This document shows, piece by piece, positions 28,192 through 41,540 of a stretch of 64,000 nt of DNA. Below the pieces are notes generated by a model. That model worked only from the letters and a program-made list of their open reading frames with translations, made no database searches and was not told the origin of the DNA. Every line of letters starts with the position of its first letter. Within the stretch, counting starts at the first letter, position 1. The translations under genes and the position numbers were made by a program. This DNA comes from Paraglaciecola sp. T6c (GTDB lineage Bacteria > Pseudomonadota > Gammaproteobacteria > Enterobacterales > Alteromonadaceae): NCBI RefSeq assembly GCF_000014225.1, contig NC_008228.1, forward strand, positions 2,852,001-2,916,000, given 5' to 3'.

Positions 28192-28653
28192 ATGAAACAC
28201 ATAGAAATTTATACTGACGGTTCTTGCCTGGGTAATCCAGGGCCAGGTGGTTATGGCGCGGTGCTATTATTCAATCAGCACAGTAAGGAATTAAGCCAGG
28301 GCTTTGTTCACACCACGAATAATCGAATGGAGCTGCTGGCCACGATTGAAGCATTAGCTAGCCTAACAGAGACGTGTAAAGTTGATTTAACCACCGACAG
28401 TCAATATGTAAAAAACGGCATCAATCAATGGATAAAGAATTGGCGCAAGAATGGTTGGCGTACATCAGATAAAAAACCGGTTAAGAACGTTGATTTATGG
28501 AAACGCTTGGATGAGCAAGTTGGTCGACATGACGTCAAATGGCATTGGGTAAAAGGCCATTCGGGGCACCCCATGAACGAACGATGCGACGTGTTAGCAC
28601 GAGATGCGGCGTCAGGTAAGAGTTTATTACCCGATGAAGGGTTTCAAGGATAA
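28192..28653 (+). CDS. rnhA: Ribonuclease HI
   Basis: The protein has 153 residues from the ATG at 28192; a TTG at 28180 would add four residues. The catalytic residues D9, E47, D69, H123 and D133 correspond one-for-one to D10, E48, D70, H124 and D134 of E. coli. It cuts the RNA strand of RNA-DNA hybrids, including R-loops. It is divergent from dnaQ, with an 80-bp shared promoter region. Confidence 0.97.
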   Translation: MKHIEIYTDGSCLGNPGPGGYGAVLLFNQHSKELSQGFVHTTNNRMELLATIEALASLTETCKVDLTTDSQYVKNGINQWIKNWRKNGWRTSDKKPVKNVDLWKRLDEQVGRHDVKWHWVKGHSGHPMNERCDVLARDAASGKSLLPDEGFQG

Positions 28654-28677
28654 GCGGTACGCAGCTAGTTCTGTGCA

Positions 28678-28700
28678 AAGGAGCCAATGACTGGCTCCTT
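28678..28700. terminator. Hairpin between rnhA and VOC gene
   Basis: AAGGAGCCA and TGGCTCCTT form a perfect 9-bp stem with a 5-base loop between convergent genes. The T-tract is poor on both sides, so termination strength is uncertain. Confidence 0.6.
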
Positions 28701-28708
28701 CTAAGGCA

Positions 28709-29062
28709 CTACTTGTCACTCCACACCGCATACTCATTACCGCAAGGGTCGCAGAAATGAAAGCGATGCCCGCCAGGAAAACTAAATACATCTTGTACTA
28801 TCTTTCCTCCATGCGCTTTGATTTCGGCCTGAGTCGCTGCTAAATCTTCGCTATAAAGTACAACTAAAACACTACCATTGTCGGTTGATACACATTTCTG
28901 CGCACTAAACATACCACCGTCAATGCCTGCACCGGTGAAGGACGTGTATTCTTGACCATAGTCAGTAAACTCCCAACCAAATACCGCAGTGAAAAAAGCC
29001 TTTGTGATACGTATATCTTTGACAGGAATTTCGATGTAGTTAATTTTATGGTGTATTGACAT
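28709..29062 (-). CDS. VOC (glyoxalase/bleomycin-resistance fold) protein
   Basis: This small soluble protein of 117 residues has two beta-alpha-beta-beta-beta repeats: INYIEIPVKDIRITKAFFT ... FGWEF in the first, and VVLYSEDLAATQAEIKAHGG ... HFCDPCGNEYAVW in the second. This is the layout of vicinal-oxygen-chelate proteins. Metal-ligand residues are partly visible (E12 and a final E in GNEYAVW). The substrate is unknown. Translation may start at either of two adjacent ATG codons. It is convergent with rnhA. Confidence 0.8.
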   Translation of the reverse strand: MSIHHKINYIEIPVKDIRITKAFFTAVFGWEFTDYGQEYTSFTGAGIDGGMFSAQKCVSTDNGSVLVVLYSEDLAATQAEIKAHGGKIVQDVFSFPGGHRFHFCDPCGNEYAVWSDK

Positions 29063-29230
29063 CATTCGTCTCCAATGGTTGATTGGCAGATGCGCCTACC
29101 TAATGATTATACGATTTTTTTCACAGATTCAAGCGTAAATGAAAAATGTAAAATTCGTTAAAATGTCGCTAACGGTAATATCTCTGCAGTAAAAATCAGC
29201 AAAAGTTACATTAATTTACACTTGTAGATT

Positions 29231-29254
29231 CTAACGAGTAAAGATTTTCGTTAG
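29231..29254. promoter_or_regulatory. Inverted repeat upstream of sppA
   Basis: CTAACGA and TCGTTAG face each other across 10 bp, 40 bp before the sppA ATG. It could be an operator or part of the 5' leader. No regulator is identified. Confidence 0.25.
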
Positions 29255-29293
29255 GATGCATTATTGTTTTTATGTAAGTGAACCAAATTTTAT

Positions 29294-31156
29294 ATGTCAA
29301 CCGATAAAAGTTGGACCAAGGCGCTATTTGGCGGCATCTGGTTAGTACTCAATTTTAGCCGTAAGTTATTCTTTAATCTTATCTTTCTCGTTATTGCCAT
29401 AGGCATAATCTCGTTATTTTTTAGGGACAACGGGCAAATAGGTGTGAAACAAGATTCAGCACTAGTGCTGAATATCAAGGGTGACATCGTTATTCAGAAG
29501 CACGCCATTGACCCTTTCGAAGCGTTTATGCAAGAAGCACTGGGTCAAGCAAACGAAAAACCTGAGGTTTTGTTACAAGATATATTGCTCACCTTGGATA
29601 ACGCTAAGCAAGACAGACGAATTAAAGCACTCGTACTCGACTTGCACGAACTCAGCGGCGCAGGTCTTGACAAGCTTGAACAGGTTGCACAAGCAATAGA
29701 CGATTTTAAACTCAGTGAAAAACCCGTTTACGCCATCGGTGACTACTACACTCAAGAGCAATATTACATTGCCAGTCATGCTGACCACGTTTACATGAAC
29801 CCCATGGGATGGATGTTATTTGAAGGGTATGGTCGTTTCGGCATGTATTACAAATCAGCCCTAGAGAAAATCAAAGCAACCACTCACGTATTCAAAGTCG
29901 GTACTTACAAGTCAGCGGTTGAACCCCTGCTTCGCGACGACATGTCACAACCCGCTAAAGAAGCCAACAAGGCATGGTTAAACGGTATGTGGTCACAATA
30001 CAAAAACAGCGTTGCTGAAGCCAGAGGGCTGTCTACCGATAACTTCGACGAAAAAGTTGATGAGTTTATGGTTAAGTTTGAAGACGCAAATGGCGATTTC
30101 GCCCAGTATGCCTTAGACAACGGCTGGGTAGACGGTTTAAAAACACGAGAACAAGTACTGCAAGAGCTTGTGTCGGTCGTGGGCAAAGATGAAGACGCCA
30201 AACTCGGTTATACCAATATCACCTTTAAACATTACTTACACATTGTTAACCCACCCCTTCCCCATTTAAATACAGGTATTGATAAAGTCGGCGTCGTGGT
30301 TGCCAAAGGAACGATTTTAAACGGCGAGCAAAAACCCGGTACCGTTGGGGGTGATAGCACCGCAGAATTACTACGCAAAGCGCGTTTAGACGACAGTATA
30401 AAATCGGTAGTTTTATATGTGGATTCACCTGGGGGTAGCGCATTTGCTTCTGAGATCATTCGACAAGAAATTGAAAACCTCAAGGCAGCGGGTAAACCAG
30501 TAGTTGCACTCATGAGTACCTATGCTGCATCAGGTGGCTATTGGATTTCAGCCAGTGCCGATGAGATTTGGGCTGCACCGAGTACGATAACCGGCTCAAT
30601 CGGTATATTCGGTATGTTCGTTAGTTTTGAAAACACACTGGATTACCTTGGAGTGCATACCGATGGTGTGGGCACAACTGACTTCGCAGGCATGGGGATT
30701 ACTCGCGGTATTGACCCGAAAATGGGTCAAGTATTGCAGCGCAGTATTGAGCATGGCTACGATCAATTTATATCTTTGGTGGCTGAGGAACGTCACATGA
30801 GCAAGGAATCGGTGGACAACATAGCGCAAGGTCGTGTGTGGATTGGTGAGACCGCTTTGAAATTAAACTTGGTCGACCACCTCGGCTATATTGATGACGC
30901 AGTCTCTGCGGCGGCAGCCCGCGCTAATTTATCAGAGTATGACGTCACCTATGTAGAGCGCTCTTTAAATAGCAGTGAGTTATTTTGGAAAGAGTTATTC
31001 TCAAATGCCTCTGTTGTGTTAGCGAGGACCCAGTTTGCTCAAAGTGACAGTAAGCTAATGAGCCTGATCAACAAAGTAACAGCCGATTTCGATAATGTAG
31101 CAAAACTTAATGATCCTCGGGGCGTTTACGCTTTTTGCCTAACCTGCGATATTTAG
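29294..31156 (+). CDS. sppA: Signal peptide peptidase SppA (67K type)
   Basis: This 620-residue membrane-anchored serine protease of the S49 family has a single N-terminal span (residues about 20-45) and two homologous halves. The dyad is split as in E. coli SppA: the general-base K206 (GTYKSAVEP) is in the first half and the nucleophile S382 (SPGGSAFASE) in the second. It degrades signal peptides left in the membrane after protein export. The ribosome site is weak. It is monocistronic. Confidence 0.95.
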   Translation: MSTDKSWTKALFGGIWLVLNFSRKLFFNLIFLVIAIGIISLFFRDNGQIGVKQDSALVLNIKGDIVIQKHAIDPFEAFMQEALGQANEKPEVLLQDILLTLDNAKQDRRIKALVLDLHELSGAGLDKLEQVAQAIDDFKLSEKPVYAIGDYYTQEQYYIASHADHVYMNPMGWMLFEGYGRFGMYYKSALEKIKATTHVFKVGTYKSAVEPLLRDDMSQPAKEANKAWLNGMWSQYKNSVAEARGLSTDNFDEKVDEFMVKFEDANGDFAQYALDNGWVDGLKTREQVLQELVSVVGKDEDAKLGYTNITFKHYLHIVNPPLPHLNTGIDKVGVVVAKGTILNGEQKPGTVGGDSTAELLRKARLDDSIKSVVLYVDSPGGSAFASEIIRQEIENLKAAGKPVVALMSTYAASGGYWISASADEIWAAPSTITGSIGIFGMFVSFENTLDYLGVHTDGVGTTDFAGMGITRGIDPKMGQVLQRSIEHGYDQFISLVAEERHMSKESVDNIAQGRVWIGETALKLNLVDHLGYIDDAVSAAAARANLSEYDVTYVERSLNSSELFWKELFSNASVVLARTQFAQSDSKLMSLINKVTADFDNVAKLNDPRGVYAFCLTCDI

Positions 31157-31263
31157 TAAATCTTTTAGCCGCGTCAATGTGTTATTTTTATTGAATAATA
31201 CATTGGCCTGCTAATTATTCCTCAAACCATTCTACTTCATAAGTGCACACTAAGCGCCCGATA

Positions 31264-31794
31264 ATGAACACGGCTTCCATCCCCACTACCTCACTTAATC
31301 AGATAGACATGCAAAGCAATGTTGTAGAACGCGTGCGTATTTGCATGGAGCAAGCAAATACGCAACTGCAAAGCAACCTAGCTATGCCTAAGATACACTT
31401 TAACCAAAGAGGTAGAATAGCCGGTTGTGCACGCTTGCAATCGAACGAGTTGCGTTTTAATCCGGTTCTTTTGACAGACAATTACACTACATTCATCAAC
31501 GAGGTAGTGCCCCATGAAGTCGCACATTTAGTGGTATTTAACCTCTATGGGCGAGTGAAGCCACACGGCAAAGAGTGGCGAGGGATAATGCAACAAATAT
31601 TTGGGTTAACAGGCCATACCTACCATCAAATGGATGTGACTAAAGTGAGCGGAAAGCGATTTCTCTATCGATGCGCATGTGGTGAAGTTCAGCTCAGCAT
31701 AAGACGGCACAACAAAGTTAAACGGCAGCAGCAACAGTATATTTGCCGCCAGTGTCATAGCGTGTTGATTTGCGCAGAAACAAAAAACGATTAG
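31264..31794 (+). CDS. sprT: SprT-like zinc metalloprotease
   Basis: The protein has 176 residues from the ATG at 31264; a GTG at 31243 is possible. The HExxH zinc motif is in VPHEVAHLVV. A third ligand region follows, PHGKEWRGIM. A C-terminal zinc ribbon has two Cys pairs (YRCACGEV and ICRQCHSV). SprT relates to the SPRTN protease domain that digests DNA-protein crosslinks, but the bacterial role is not proven. The 3' end overlaps the convergent yfbV gene by four bases. Confidence 0.9.
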   Translation: MNTASIPTTSLNQIDMQSNVVERVRICMEQANTQLQSNLAMPKIHFNQRGRIAGCARLQSNELRFNPVLLTDNYTTFINEVVPHEVAHLVVFNLYGRVKPHGKEWRGIMQQIFGLTGHTYHQMDVTKVSGKRFLYRCACGEVQLSIRRHNKVKRQQQQYICRQCHSVLICAETKND

Positions 31795-32237
31795 AACCAG
31801 CGCTGAGTAAAGGCCTTATCGAGATCGTCAAATGCAGTTTTGAGTAAAACAGCAAGCTCTTTGTATTTCGGACGAGATTTAGCCCCCCCAACTTTACAAC
31901 CTTGCTGTAGCATCTTTTGATGGATATCGCGATACCAACTCGAGGTCATAGGGGGAAGCCATTGATTAGCCCGATGGCCTAACCACAACAGTCCTTGTAC
32001 GGGGATAGATAAAAAGAAAATACCCATGGCCACAGCATTAGGCAAGGTCTCTACCCCAGTAATTGAATAAGCAGATGCGACAGTTAGTACTGCCAAAGGT
32101 GGCATGGTTTTAATGGCGAATTTAGTGGCGGAAATAACCCGACATTCAGGAAACAGTGGATACAGTTCCTTTTTAATTGGCCAAGTTTGCATATATTGCT
32201 GGCCATCTTTAAATAAAGTAAATACGGTTTGTGCCAT
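31791..32237 (-). CDS. yfbV: UPF0208 membrane protein YfbV
   Basis: This 148-residue protein matches the YfbV family in length and layout: a soluble N-terminus (FKDGQQYMQTWPIKKELYPLFPE), two spans (residues about 45-90) and a basic cytoplasmic C-terminus. E. coli YfbV has been implicated in limiting the MatP-bound terminus domain of the chromosome. That role is family knowledge and is not shown by this sequence. Confidence 0.9.
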   Translation of the reverse strand: MAQTVFTLFKDGQQYMQTWPIKKELYPLFPECRVISATKFAIKTMPPLAVLTVASAYSITGVETLPNAVAMGIFFLSIPVQGLLWLGHRANQWLPPMTSSWYRDIHQKMLQQGCKVGGAKSRPKYKELAVLLKTAFDDLDKAFTQRWF

Positions 32238-32426
32238 GATAACCTACTTAATAAAATTACATGCCCACTTCAGAGCTACTCAGAATATTAGCGAAAAGAT
32301 CACTGTTTAGAAAGTTATCCTTAGGATTAGTTCGGCCTAAATAACAATGAAATATTACTTATAGTTAATTTTTCATATCATAAAGATTGAAAGTTACCTG
32401 TATAGACGCATTTCTATGCGTAATAA

Positions 32427-33446
<1,020 letters not shown>

Positions 33447-33459
33447 ACGTTCTACAGAT

Positions 33460-33481
33460 AAGGCCTCACATGAGGCCTTTT
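33460..33481 (+). terminator. Terminator after trxB
   Basis: AAGGCCTC-ACAT-GAGGCCTT is followed by a short T-run, 14 bp after the trxB stop. Confidence 0.75.
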
Positions 33482-33497
33482 ACTTCACTGAGTCAGT

Positions 33498-34202
33498 ATG
33501 ATTGAACTGTTTCAATTAGATAAATCCTTGCATTTCCCCCCGCCAGCTCACGCGTTAACTGATCCTCCCGGCCTGCTCGCTTTTGGCGGTGATTTGTCGG
33601 TAAACCGCTTATTACATGCTTATCAGCAAGGTATATTTCCTTGGTTCAGTGCCAATGAACCAATTTTATGGTGGTCACCAGACCCGCGAGGCATTTTGCC
33701 TTTAGATAATTTTAGCGTGTCGAAGAGCTTAAGGAAATTTATTCGAAAAACACCATTGCGCGTCACAGTCAATCGGCGCTTTGATGAAGTTATATATGCA
33801 TGCGCCAAAGTAAAACGGCAATCTTCGGGAACTTGGATCACGGATGACATGATCAATGCCTACATAGAATTGCATCGCTGCGGTGGCGCGCACTCAATTG
33901 AAGTATGGGATGATGAAGAACTCGTTGGCGGCTTATATGGTGTTACCCCCGGTAATGTATTTTGCGGTGAATCAATGTTTCACTATGCGACGAATGCGTC
34001 CAAGCTTGCTATGTTTTACTTAGTGGAACTTTTACGCCTAAACGGCTGTGAGTTTATTGATTGTCAGTTACAGAATGATCATTTGGCTAGCCTAGGATGC
34101 ATCGAAATGCCAAGGGCTGAGTTTTTGAACAGGCTCAAAGAAGCAGTGAAACACCCAATGGATCAATCGTTGTGGCTTCCTAGAGAATTAACGCAACCAT
34201 AA
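33498..34202 (+). CDS. aat: Leucyl/phenylalanyl-tRNA-protein transferase
   Basis: The protein has 234 residues. It adds Leu or Phe from aminoacyl-tRNA to N-terminal Lys or Arg of proteins, creating primary N-degrons. Typical family text is GLLAFGGDLSVNRLLHAYQQGIFPWF, seen here in parts from residue 28 on (GGDLSVNRLL), with WWSPDPRGILP, and FCGESMFH in the core. Its stop overlaps the next start (TAATG), coupling it to bpt. Confidence 0.97.
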   Translation: MIELFQLDKSLHFPPPAHALTDPPGLLAFGGDLSVNRLLHAYQQGIFPWFSANEPILWWSPDPRGILPLDNFSVSKSLRKFIRKTPLRVTVNRRFDEVIYACAKVKRQSSGTWITDDMINAYIELHRCGGAHSIEVWDDEELVGGLYGVTPGNVFCGESMFHYATNASKLAMFYLVELLRLNGCEFIDCQLQNDHLASLGCIEMPRAEFLNRLKEAVKHPMDQSLWLPRELTQP

Positions 34203-34897
34203 TGAAATTTGGAATTAGTCAGAGTTTTCCTTGCAGTTACTTGCCTGATGAGCAGGAAACACTGCTCGTGTACGCAGAGGAAACAGAGCACAACACCTAT
34301 TATGAAATGCTAATGGCCGCTGGTTTTCGCCGAAGTGGTGCTCAGGTTTACCGCCCCCATTGTGGCGCCTGCACTGCTTGTCAGGCTATTCGCGTGCCAG
34401 TAGCTGACTTCGCACCATCCAAAGGCCAAAAGCGTATCCTCAAACGTAACAGCGATATAACGGTCGTACTCAGTGAGCAAGACAAAGCCCACTATTACTC
34501 CTTATATGAGAAATACATCAATACGCGGCACCAAGACGGCAGCATGTACCCTGCCACGCCAGAGCAATACGCAAGCTTTGCCCATGGTGATTGGTTAGAC
34601 CCACTTTACATTGAGTTACACTTGTCAGGTGAATTGGTCGGCATTGCTGTAACTGACGCATTGGAAAACGCACTTTCAGCAGTGTACACGTTTTTCGAAC
34701 CTTCTTTAGCTGAGCGCTCGTTAGGTACGTTCGCGGTATTGCAGCAAATTTCGATAGCCAAGCGGTTAAACAAACAACATTTATATTTAGGCTATCAAAT
34801 CGATAACTGTCAGAAGATGCAGTATAAGCGCAATTTTTTGCCCCACGAGCGCTTTATTGAGCAAAAATGGCAGCTAATTTCAAAAAAAGACTGGTAA
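34202..34897 (+). CDS. bpt: Aspartate/glutamate leucyltransferase (Bpt, ATE-like)
   Basis: This 231-residue member of the arginyl-transferase (ATE) fold has the N-terminal Cys-rich motif CGACTACQAIRVPV, preceded by YRPH, and the GCN5-like core with YEKYINTRHQDGSM. Bacterial Bpt adds Leu to N-terminal Asp or Glu, widening the set of N-degrons read by ClpS. It forms one unit with aat and lies just upstream of infA. Confidence 0.95.
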   Translation: MKFGISQSFPCSYLPDEQETLLVYAEETEHNTYYEMLMAAGFRRSGAQVYRPHCGACTACQAIRVPVADFAPSKGQKRILKRNSDITVVLSEQDKAHYYSLYEKYINTRHQDGSMYPATPEQYASFAHGDWLDPLYIELHLSGELVGIAVTDALENALSAVYTFFEPSLAERSLGTFAVLQQISIAKRLNKQHLYLGYQIDNCQKMQYKRNFLPHERFIEQKWQLISKKDW

Positions 34898-34977
34898 AGC
34901 TTTACACGGCCGTCGTTATTGGGCAAAATCTGCGCGGCATTTTTGAGACTTATTATTTACAGAGGTAACAGAGCTAC

Positions 34978-35196
34978 ATGGCGAAAGAAGATTGTATTGA
35001 AATGGAAGGTACAGTGTTGGATACCCTTCCAAATACTATGTTTCGTGTCGAATTAGAAAACGGTCACGTTGTTACTGCACATATTTCAGGAAAGATGCGT
35101 AAGAACTATATCCGCATCTTAACAGGCGACAAAGTAACATGTGAAATGACGCCATATGATTTATCTAAAGGGCGTATTATTTACCGCGCTCGTTAG
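34978..35196 (+). CDS. infA: Translation initiation factor IF-1
   Basis: This 72-residue S1/OB-fold protein covers the ribosomal A site during initiation. The sequence [19 protein letters not shown] and the end KGRIIYRAR are nearly invariant in the family. The order aat-bpt-infA-clpA is conserved in many gammaproteobacteria. A strong terminator follows. Confidence 0.98.
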   Translation: MAKEDCIEMEGTVLDTLPNTMFRVELENGHVVTAHISGKMRKNYIRILTGDKVTCEMTPYDLSKGRIIYRAR

Positions 35197-35210
35197 AATA
35201 CAGTAAAAGA

Positions 35211-35245
35211 AAAGGCCCAATGTTGCTAAAACATTGGGCCTTTTT
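35211..35245. terminator. Terminator between infA and clpA
   Basis: AAAGGCCCAATGTT and AACATTGGGCCTTT form a perfect 14-bp stem with a 5-base loop and T5. It lies between convergent infA and clpA and can serve both. Confidence 0.93.
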
Positions 35246-35304
35246 CTATGTCTGTAATTTAGTGGTGAGGGCCGTTTGGCCCTCACACTTACCTGCTCAG
35301 CTCT

Positions 35305-37572
35305 CTAGGCTTCAGATTTCTCTTCTTTCAACGCTTTGAAAGTGAAAACCAGTTTCTTGTTCTTCAACGAAATCTTGACGCTTCCACCCTGGCTAAGTTC
35401 ACCAAACAGCAATTCACTGGCAAGCTCTTTCTTGACCTGCTGTTGAATAACACGAGACATAGGACGCGCGCCCATGTTTCTATCATAGCCTTCTTGCGCT
35501 AACCACTGCCTTGCTTCGTTTGTTACTTCCAAAGATACACCTTGGTTATCCAACTGAACTTGCAGCTCAATAATAAACTTATCAACGACTTGCAATATCA
35601 CGTCTTGCTCCAAGTGATTGAACCACACAATCGCGTCTAAACGGTTCCTAAACTCGGGGGTAAACACTTTATTGATTTCAGACATTGCATCATGGCTATG
35701 ATCTTGTTGCTTGAAACCAATCGATTTACGAATAGTTTCTTGTACCCCAGCATTCGTGGTCATGACCAAAATAACATTGCGGAAGTCCACTTTACGGCCA
35801 TTGTTGTCTGTCAGTGTTCCGTGGTCCATTACCTGCAATAGGATGTTAAACACGTCTGAATGGGCTTTTTCAATTTCATCCAGCAGCACTACAGAATGAG
35901 GGTGCTTAATCACAGCATCCGTCAGTAACCCGCCTTGATCAAAGCCTACATACCCTGGGGGCGCACCAATTAAACGGCTCACTGCGTGACGTTCCATGTA
36001 TTCAGACATATCGAAGCGTAATAACTCAACGCCCATAATATTTGAAAGCTGTTGGGTAATTTCCGTTTTACCAACCCCCGTTGGGCCAGCAAACAAAAAG
36101 CTACCAATCGGCTTGGTTTCTGCACCGAGGCCCGCTCGAGACAAACGGATAGCGTCAGTTAATGTATCGATTGCTTGATCTTGACCAAACACCACCAACT
36201 TTAAATCTCTATCAAGATTTTTCAGCGATTCTTTGTCACTGGATGACACAGACTTTTCAGGGATACGCGCAATTTTTGAAATGATGTGCTCAATATCCGT
36301 CACACCAATGGTTTTCTTGCGTTTCGAGGGCGGCAATAAGCGCTGACTTGCCCCAGCCTCATCCATTACGTCAATTGCTTTATCTGGCAAGTGGCGTTCA
36401 TTGATGTATTTCGCTGACAACTCTGCCGCGGCGCGAATCGCTTTCTGCGTGAAGCGCACACTGTGATGCTCCTCATAGCGAGACTTAAGGCCCATCAATA
36501 TTTTTGTGGTATCAGCCACTGACGGTTCGATAACATCCACTTTCTGGAAGCGACGTGCTAATGCACGATCTTTCTCAAAAATACCTTGGTACTCTTGATA
36601 CGTGGTCGAGCCCATACAGCGCAGCTCTCCGCTACTTAATTTGGGCTTTAATAGGTTTGATGCATCCATGACTCCGCCAGATGCTGCACCCGCACCAATG
36701 ATGGTGTGAATTTCGTCAATAAACAAAATTGCATCGGGATCCTTAGCTAACTCTTTCAATATCCCTTTAAGGCGCTTCTCGAAGTCACCACGGTATTTAG
36801 TGCCCGCTAAGAGGGTACCCATGTCCAGAGAGTAAATTACGGCGTTAGCGATGACGTCAGGCACATCATTGTGAACAATTCTAAAGGCTAAGCCTTCCGC
36901 AATCGCTGTTTTACCTACCCCTGCTTCACCGACCAATAAAGGATTGTTCTTTCGGCGACGACAGAGTATTTGAATACTGCGCTCCACCTCAAAGTCACGC
37001 CCAATCAGAGGATCAATTTTTCCCTCTTTGGCGAGCTCATTTAGATTCGTGGAATACTGATCTAGCATAGACGAACCAGATTCTTGACCTGCGCCCTCTT
37101 CGTCCTGCTCAATAGAATGCGGTGTCTCTTCATCATTCTTGGACACGCCGTGGGAGATAAAGTTAACCACATCAAGGCGAGTAACATCGGCTTTTTTCAG
37201 AATATATACTGCCTGCGATTCCTGCTCGCTAAAAATAGCAACCAGAACGTTGGCTCCTGTCACTTCTTCTTTACCCGAAGATTGAACGTGAAATACCGCA
37301 CGTTGCAATACGCGCTGAAAACCCAAAGTGGGCTGAGTCTCGCGTTCGTTATTTGCGTCCTCAAGTAATAGTGGCGTAGTGTCTTTTACAAAATCGGTTA
37401 ACTCTTTTTTGATAATATCGACATTTGCACCACACGCCTGTAGTGCTTCGGTTGCAGAGCCATTGTCAAGCAAAGCCAACAGAAGGTGCTCGACTGTCAT
37501 GAACTCGTGTCTATGCTCTCGAGCAAAGATAAACGCTTCATTTAACGTTTGTTCTAATTCTTTATTTAACAT
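35305..37572 (-). CDS. clpA: ATP-dependent Clp protease ATP-binding subunit ClpA
   Basis: This AAA+ unfoldase of 755 residues has an N-domain (residues 1-145, ClpS docking) and two ATPase modules with Walker A motifs GEAGVGKTA and GPTGVGKTE. The ClpP-binding loop is IGF (RKSIGFKQQ). It unfolds substrates, including N-degron proteins delivered by ClpS, into ClpP. It follows clpS by 20 bp and is co-transcribed with it. Confidence 0.98.
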   Translation of the reverse strand: MLNKELEQTLNEAFIFAREHRHEFMTVEHLLLALLDNGSATEALQACGANVDIIKKELTDFVKDTTPLLLEDANNERETQPTLGFQRVLQRAVFHVQSSGKEEVTGANVLVAIFSEQESQAVYILKKADVTRLDVVNFISHGVSKNDEETPHSIEQDEEGAGQESGSSMLDQYSTNLNELAKEGKIDPLIGRDFEVERSIQILCRRRKNNPLLVGEAGVGKTAIAEGLAFRIVHNDVPDVIANAVIYSLDMGTLLAGTKYRGDFEKRLKGILKELAKDPDAILFIDEIHTIIGAGAASGGVMDASNLLKPKLSSGELRCMGSTTYQEYQGIFEKDRALARRFQKVDVIEPSVADTTKILMGLKSRYEEHHSVRFTQKAIRAAAELSAKYINERHLPDKAIDVMDEAGASQRLLPPSKRKKTIGVTDIEHIISKIARIPEKSVSSSDKESLKNLDRDLKLVVFGQDQAIDTLTDAIRLSRAGLGAETKPIGSFLFAGPTGVGKTEITQQLSNIMGVELLRFDMSEYMERHAVSRLIGAPPGYVGFDQGGLLTDAVIKHPHSVVLLDEIEKAHSDVFNILLQVMDHGTLTDNNGRKVDFRNVILVMTTNAGVQETIRKSIGFKQQDHSHDAMSEINKVFTPEFRNRLDAIVWFNHLEQDVILQVVDKFIIELQVQLDNQGVSLEVTNEARQWLAQEGYDRNMGARPMSRVIQQQVKKELASELLFGELSQGGSVKISLKNKKLVFTFKALKEEKSEA

Positions 37573-37592
37573 TTTTAGACCCTCTTACTGCG

Positions 37593-37913
37593 CTAAACCT
37601 GTTCCATAGTGCACATCAACGGGTGTTGATGCTTCTTGGCATACTGGGTGACTTGCATTACTTTTGTTTCGGCAATCTCGGCGGTGTAAACCCCGCATAC
37701 TGCTCGACCTCGATAGTGCACGGTCAACATAATTTGATGGGCTTTTTCTGAGTCCAAGTTGAAAAACCTAACCAATACTTCGATCACGAAATCCATCGGT
37801 GTGTAATCATCGTTATTCAGCAAAACTTTATACATGGGTGGTGGCGCTAACTTTTGCTTAACCGTGTCTAGCTGCTTTTCACGCTCTATGTTTATTGTGT
37901 TGTCTTTGCTCAT
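37593..37913 (-). CDS. clpS: ClpS, N-degron adaptor
   Basis: This 106-residue protein has a flexible N-terminal tail and then the binding fold [20 protein letters not shown]. The NNDDYT segment lines the pocket for Leu, Phe, Trp or Tyr N-termini. It hands substrates to ClpA, encoded directly downstream. It is divergent from cspD. Confidence 0.97.
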   Translation of the reverse strand: MSKDNTINIEREKQLDTVKQKLAPPPMYKVLLNNDDYTPMDFVIEVLVRFFNLDSEKAHQIMLTVHYRGRAVCGVYTAEIAETKVMQVTQYAKKHQHPLMCTMEQV

Positions 37914-38114
37914 AATAAGAAGAATAGTGCCCTTAGTGCAAATTTTGCAGTTTTATTAACATTCGTTTATTTATCAATTTACCCTTGACAAAAACAGGTT
38001 AAAAAATCTACATTTTCTAGTGCGACATCTGTTATTTTAACATTTTCGCCTTTCCCATGGTTCATTGTGGGGATAAATATGCGTCAGTTCAAGGGATTAA
38101 AAGGAAGCAGAAGT

Positions 38115-38333
38115 ATGGCTGTTGGCAAAGTAAAATGGTTTAACAACGCAAAAGGGTTTGGTTTTATCGTTCCAGAAGATGGTGGTGATGATATTTTTGC
38201 TCATTACTCAACTATCCAAATGGAAGGTTACCGCTCGTTGAAAGCCGGGCAAGAAGTTAAGTATGATGTGCAGCAAGGGCCTAAGGGTCTACACGCTGAA
38301 AACATCGACTTTAACGGTGAGCCCGAACAATAA
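38115..38333 (+). CDS. cspD: Cold-shock-domain protein CspD
   Basis: The protein has 72 residues from the ATG at 38115, which has an AAGGAAG ribosome site; earlier in-frame starts would add a non-family leader. The RNP motifs KGFGFIVP and DIFAHY are intact, and HYSTIQMEGYRSLKAGQ matches CspD rather than CspA. CspD binds single-stranded DNA and inhibits replication in stationary phase in E. coli. It sits divergently next to clpS as in E. coli. Confidence 0.93.
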   Translation: MAVGKVKWFNNAKGFGFIVPEDGGDDIFAHYSTIQMEGYRSLKAGQEVKYDVQQGPKGLHAENIDFNGEPEQ

Positions 38334-38346
38334 AAGATTGGTCATA

Positions 38347-38376
38347 AAAAAAGCAGACCTGAAGGTCTGCTTTTTT
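38347..38376. terminator. Terminator between cspD and icd
   Basis: A 13-bp stem, AAAAAAGCAGACC with GGTCTGCTTTTTT, has a 4-base loop. It lies between convergent genes and works in both directions. Confidence 0.93.
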
Positions 38377-38394
38377 ATGCTTAATTAAAAATTT

Positions 38395-40662
<2,268 letters not shown>

Positions 40663-40852
40663 TTAGTGTAGACTGATATAAAGCACATTGGCTGCTGCTA
40701 AATAGCGGTCATTTAGTAAATTTATCAGGAATTAACACATCCGATCCTGACATCAGGTAAAGTGAGATTGAAAATTTCGCCCGAAGATAATAAACAATTC
40801 GTGCCAGAGTGCAAAATAACTCAGCTGTTTTATTCATAATAAGTTACAAGAA

Positions 40853-41431
40853 ATGAACATTGATCAATATAAAAAGCCAAAAACACCCGCCAGCCGTACA
40901 AAAATTGTACTTTTTAATAAACCCTTTAATGTCTTAACCCAATTTACCGATGCCACTGGTAGACAAACCCTGAAGGATTTTATCCCTATTCCTGATATTT
41001 ATGCATCCGGACGTTTAGATAAAGACAGCGAAGGTCTACTTGTACTCACTAATGACGGTAAACTACAAAGCAAACTTACCGACCCTAAAAAGAAAACGTC
41101 AAAAACCTATTGGGTCCAAGTGGAAGGGATCCCACAAGAACGACAGTTACAAGCATTGCGTGACGGAGTAGAACTAAAAGATGGGTTGACTCGCCCTGCT
41201 AAGGTTGAATCAATGCCCGAACCCGCCTTATGGCCCCGCACACCGCCGGTGCGTTTTCGGCAGTCCATTCCAACCAGTTGGCTATCTATCACCATTAGCG
41301 AAGGTAAAAACCGCCAAGTTAGACGCATGACTGCCCATATCGGCTTCCCTACCCTTAGACTAGTTCGCTATCGAATCGGAAATTGGACGCTAGACGGCAT
41401 CGATACCGGTCAATATGTGGAACTCGATTAG
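40853..41431 (+). CDS. rluE: 23S rRNA pseudouridine synthase RluE-like
   Basis: This RsuA-family enzyme of 192 residues lacks the S4 domain and begins almost directly with the catalytic fold, as RluE does. The catalytic Asp is D56 in ASGRLDKDSEGLL. KNRQVRRMTAHIGFPTLRLVR is the conserved C-terminal motif (21 residues from 157; key part KNRQVRRM). E. coli RluE makes pseudouridine 2457 in 23S rRNA. Confidence 0.9.
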   Translation: MNIDQYKKPKTPASRTKIVLFNKPFNVLTQFTDATGRQTLKDFIPIPDIYASGRLDKDSEGLLVLTNDGKLQSKLTDPKKKTSKTYWVQVEGIPQERQLQALRDGVELKDGLTRPAKVESMPEPALWPRTPPVRFRQSIPTSWLSITISEGKNRQVRRMTAHIGFPTLRLVRYRIGNWTLDGIDTGQYVELD

Positions 41432-41540
41432 CATCACCCGTACAACATAATGTCACATATTATGCTTACAATGCAGATGATCTATGCGCGGTTATTTGCT
41501 AGAATTCGCCACCATTTTTACTGAGACTTTACTATTTATC

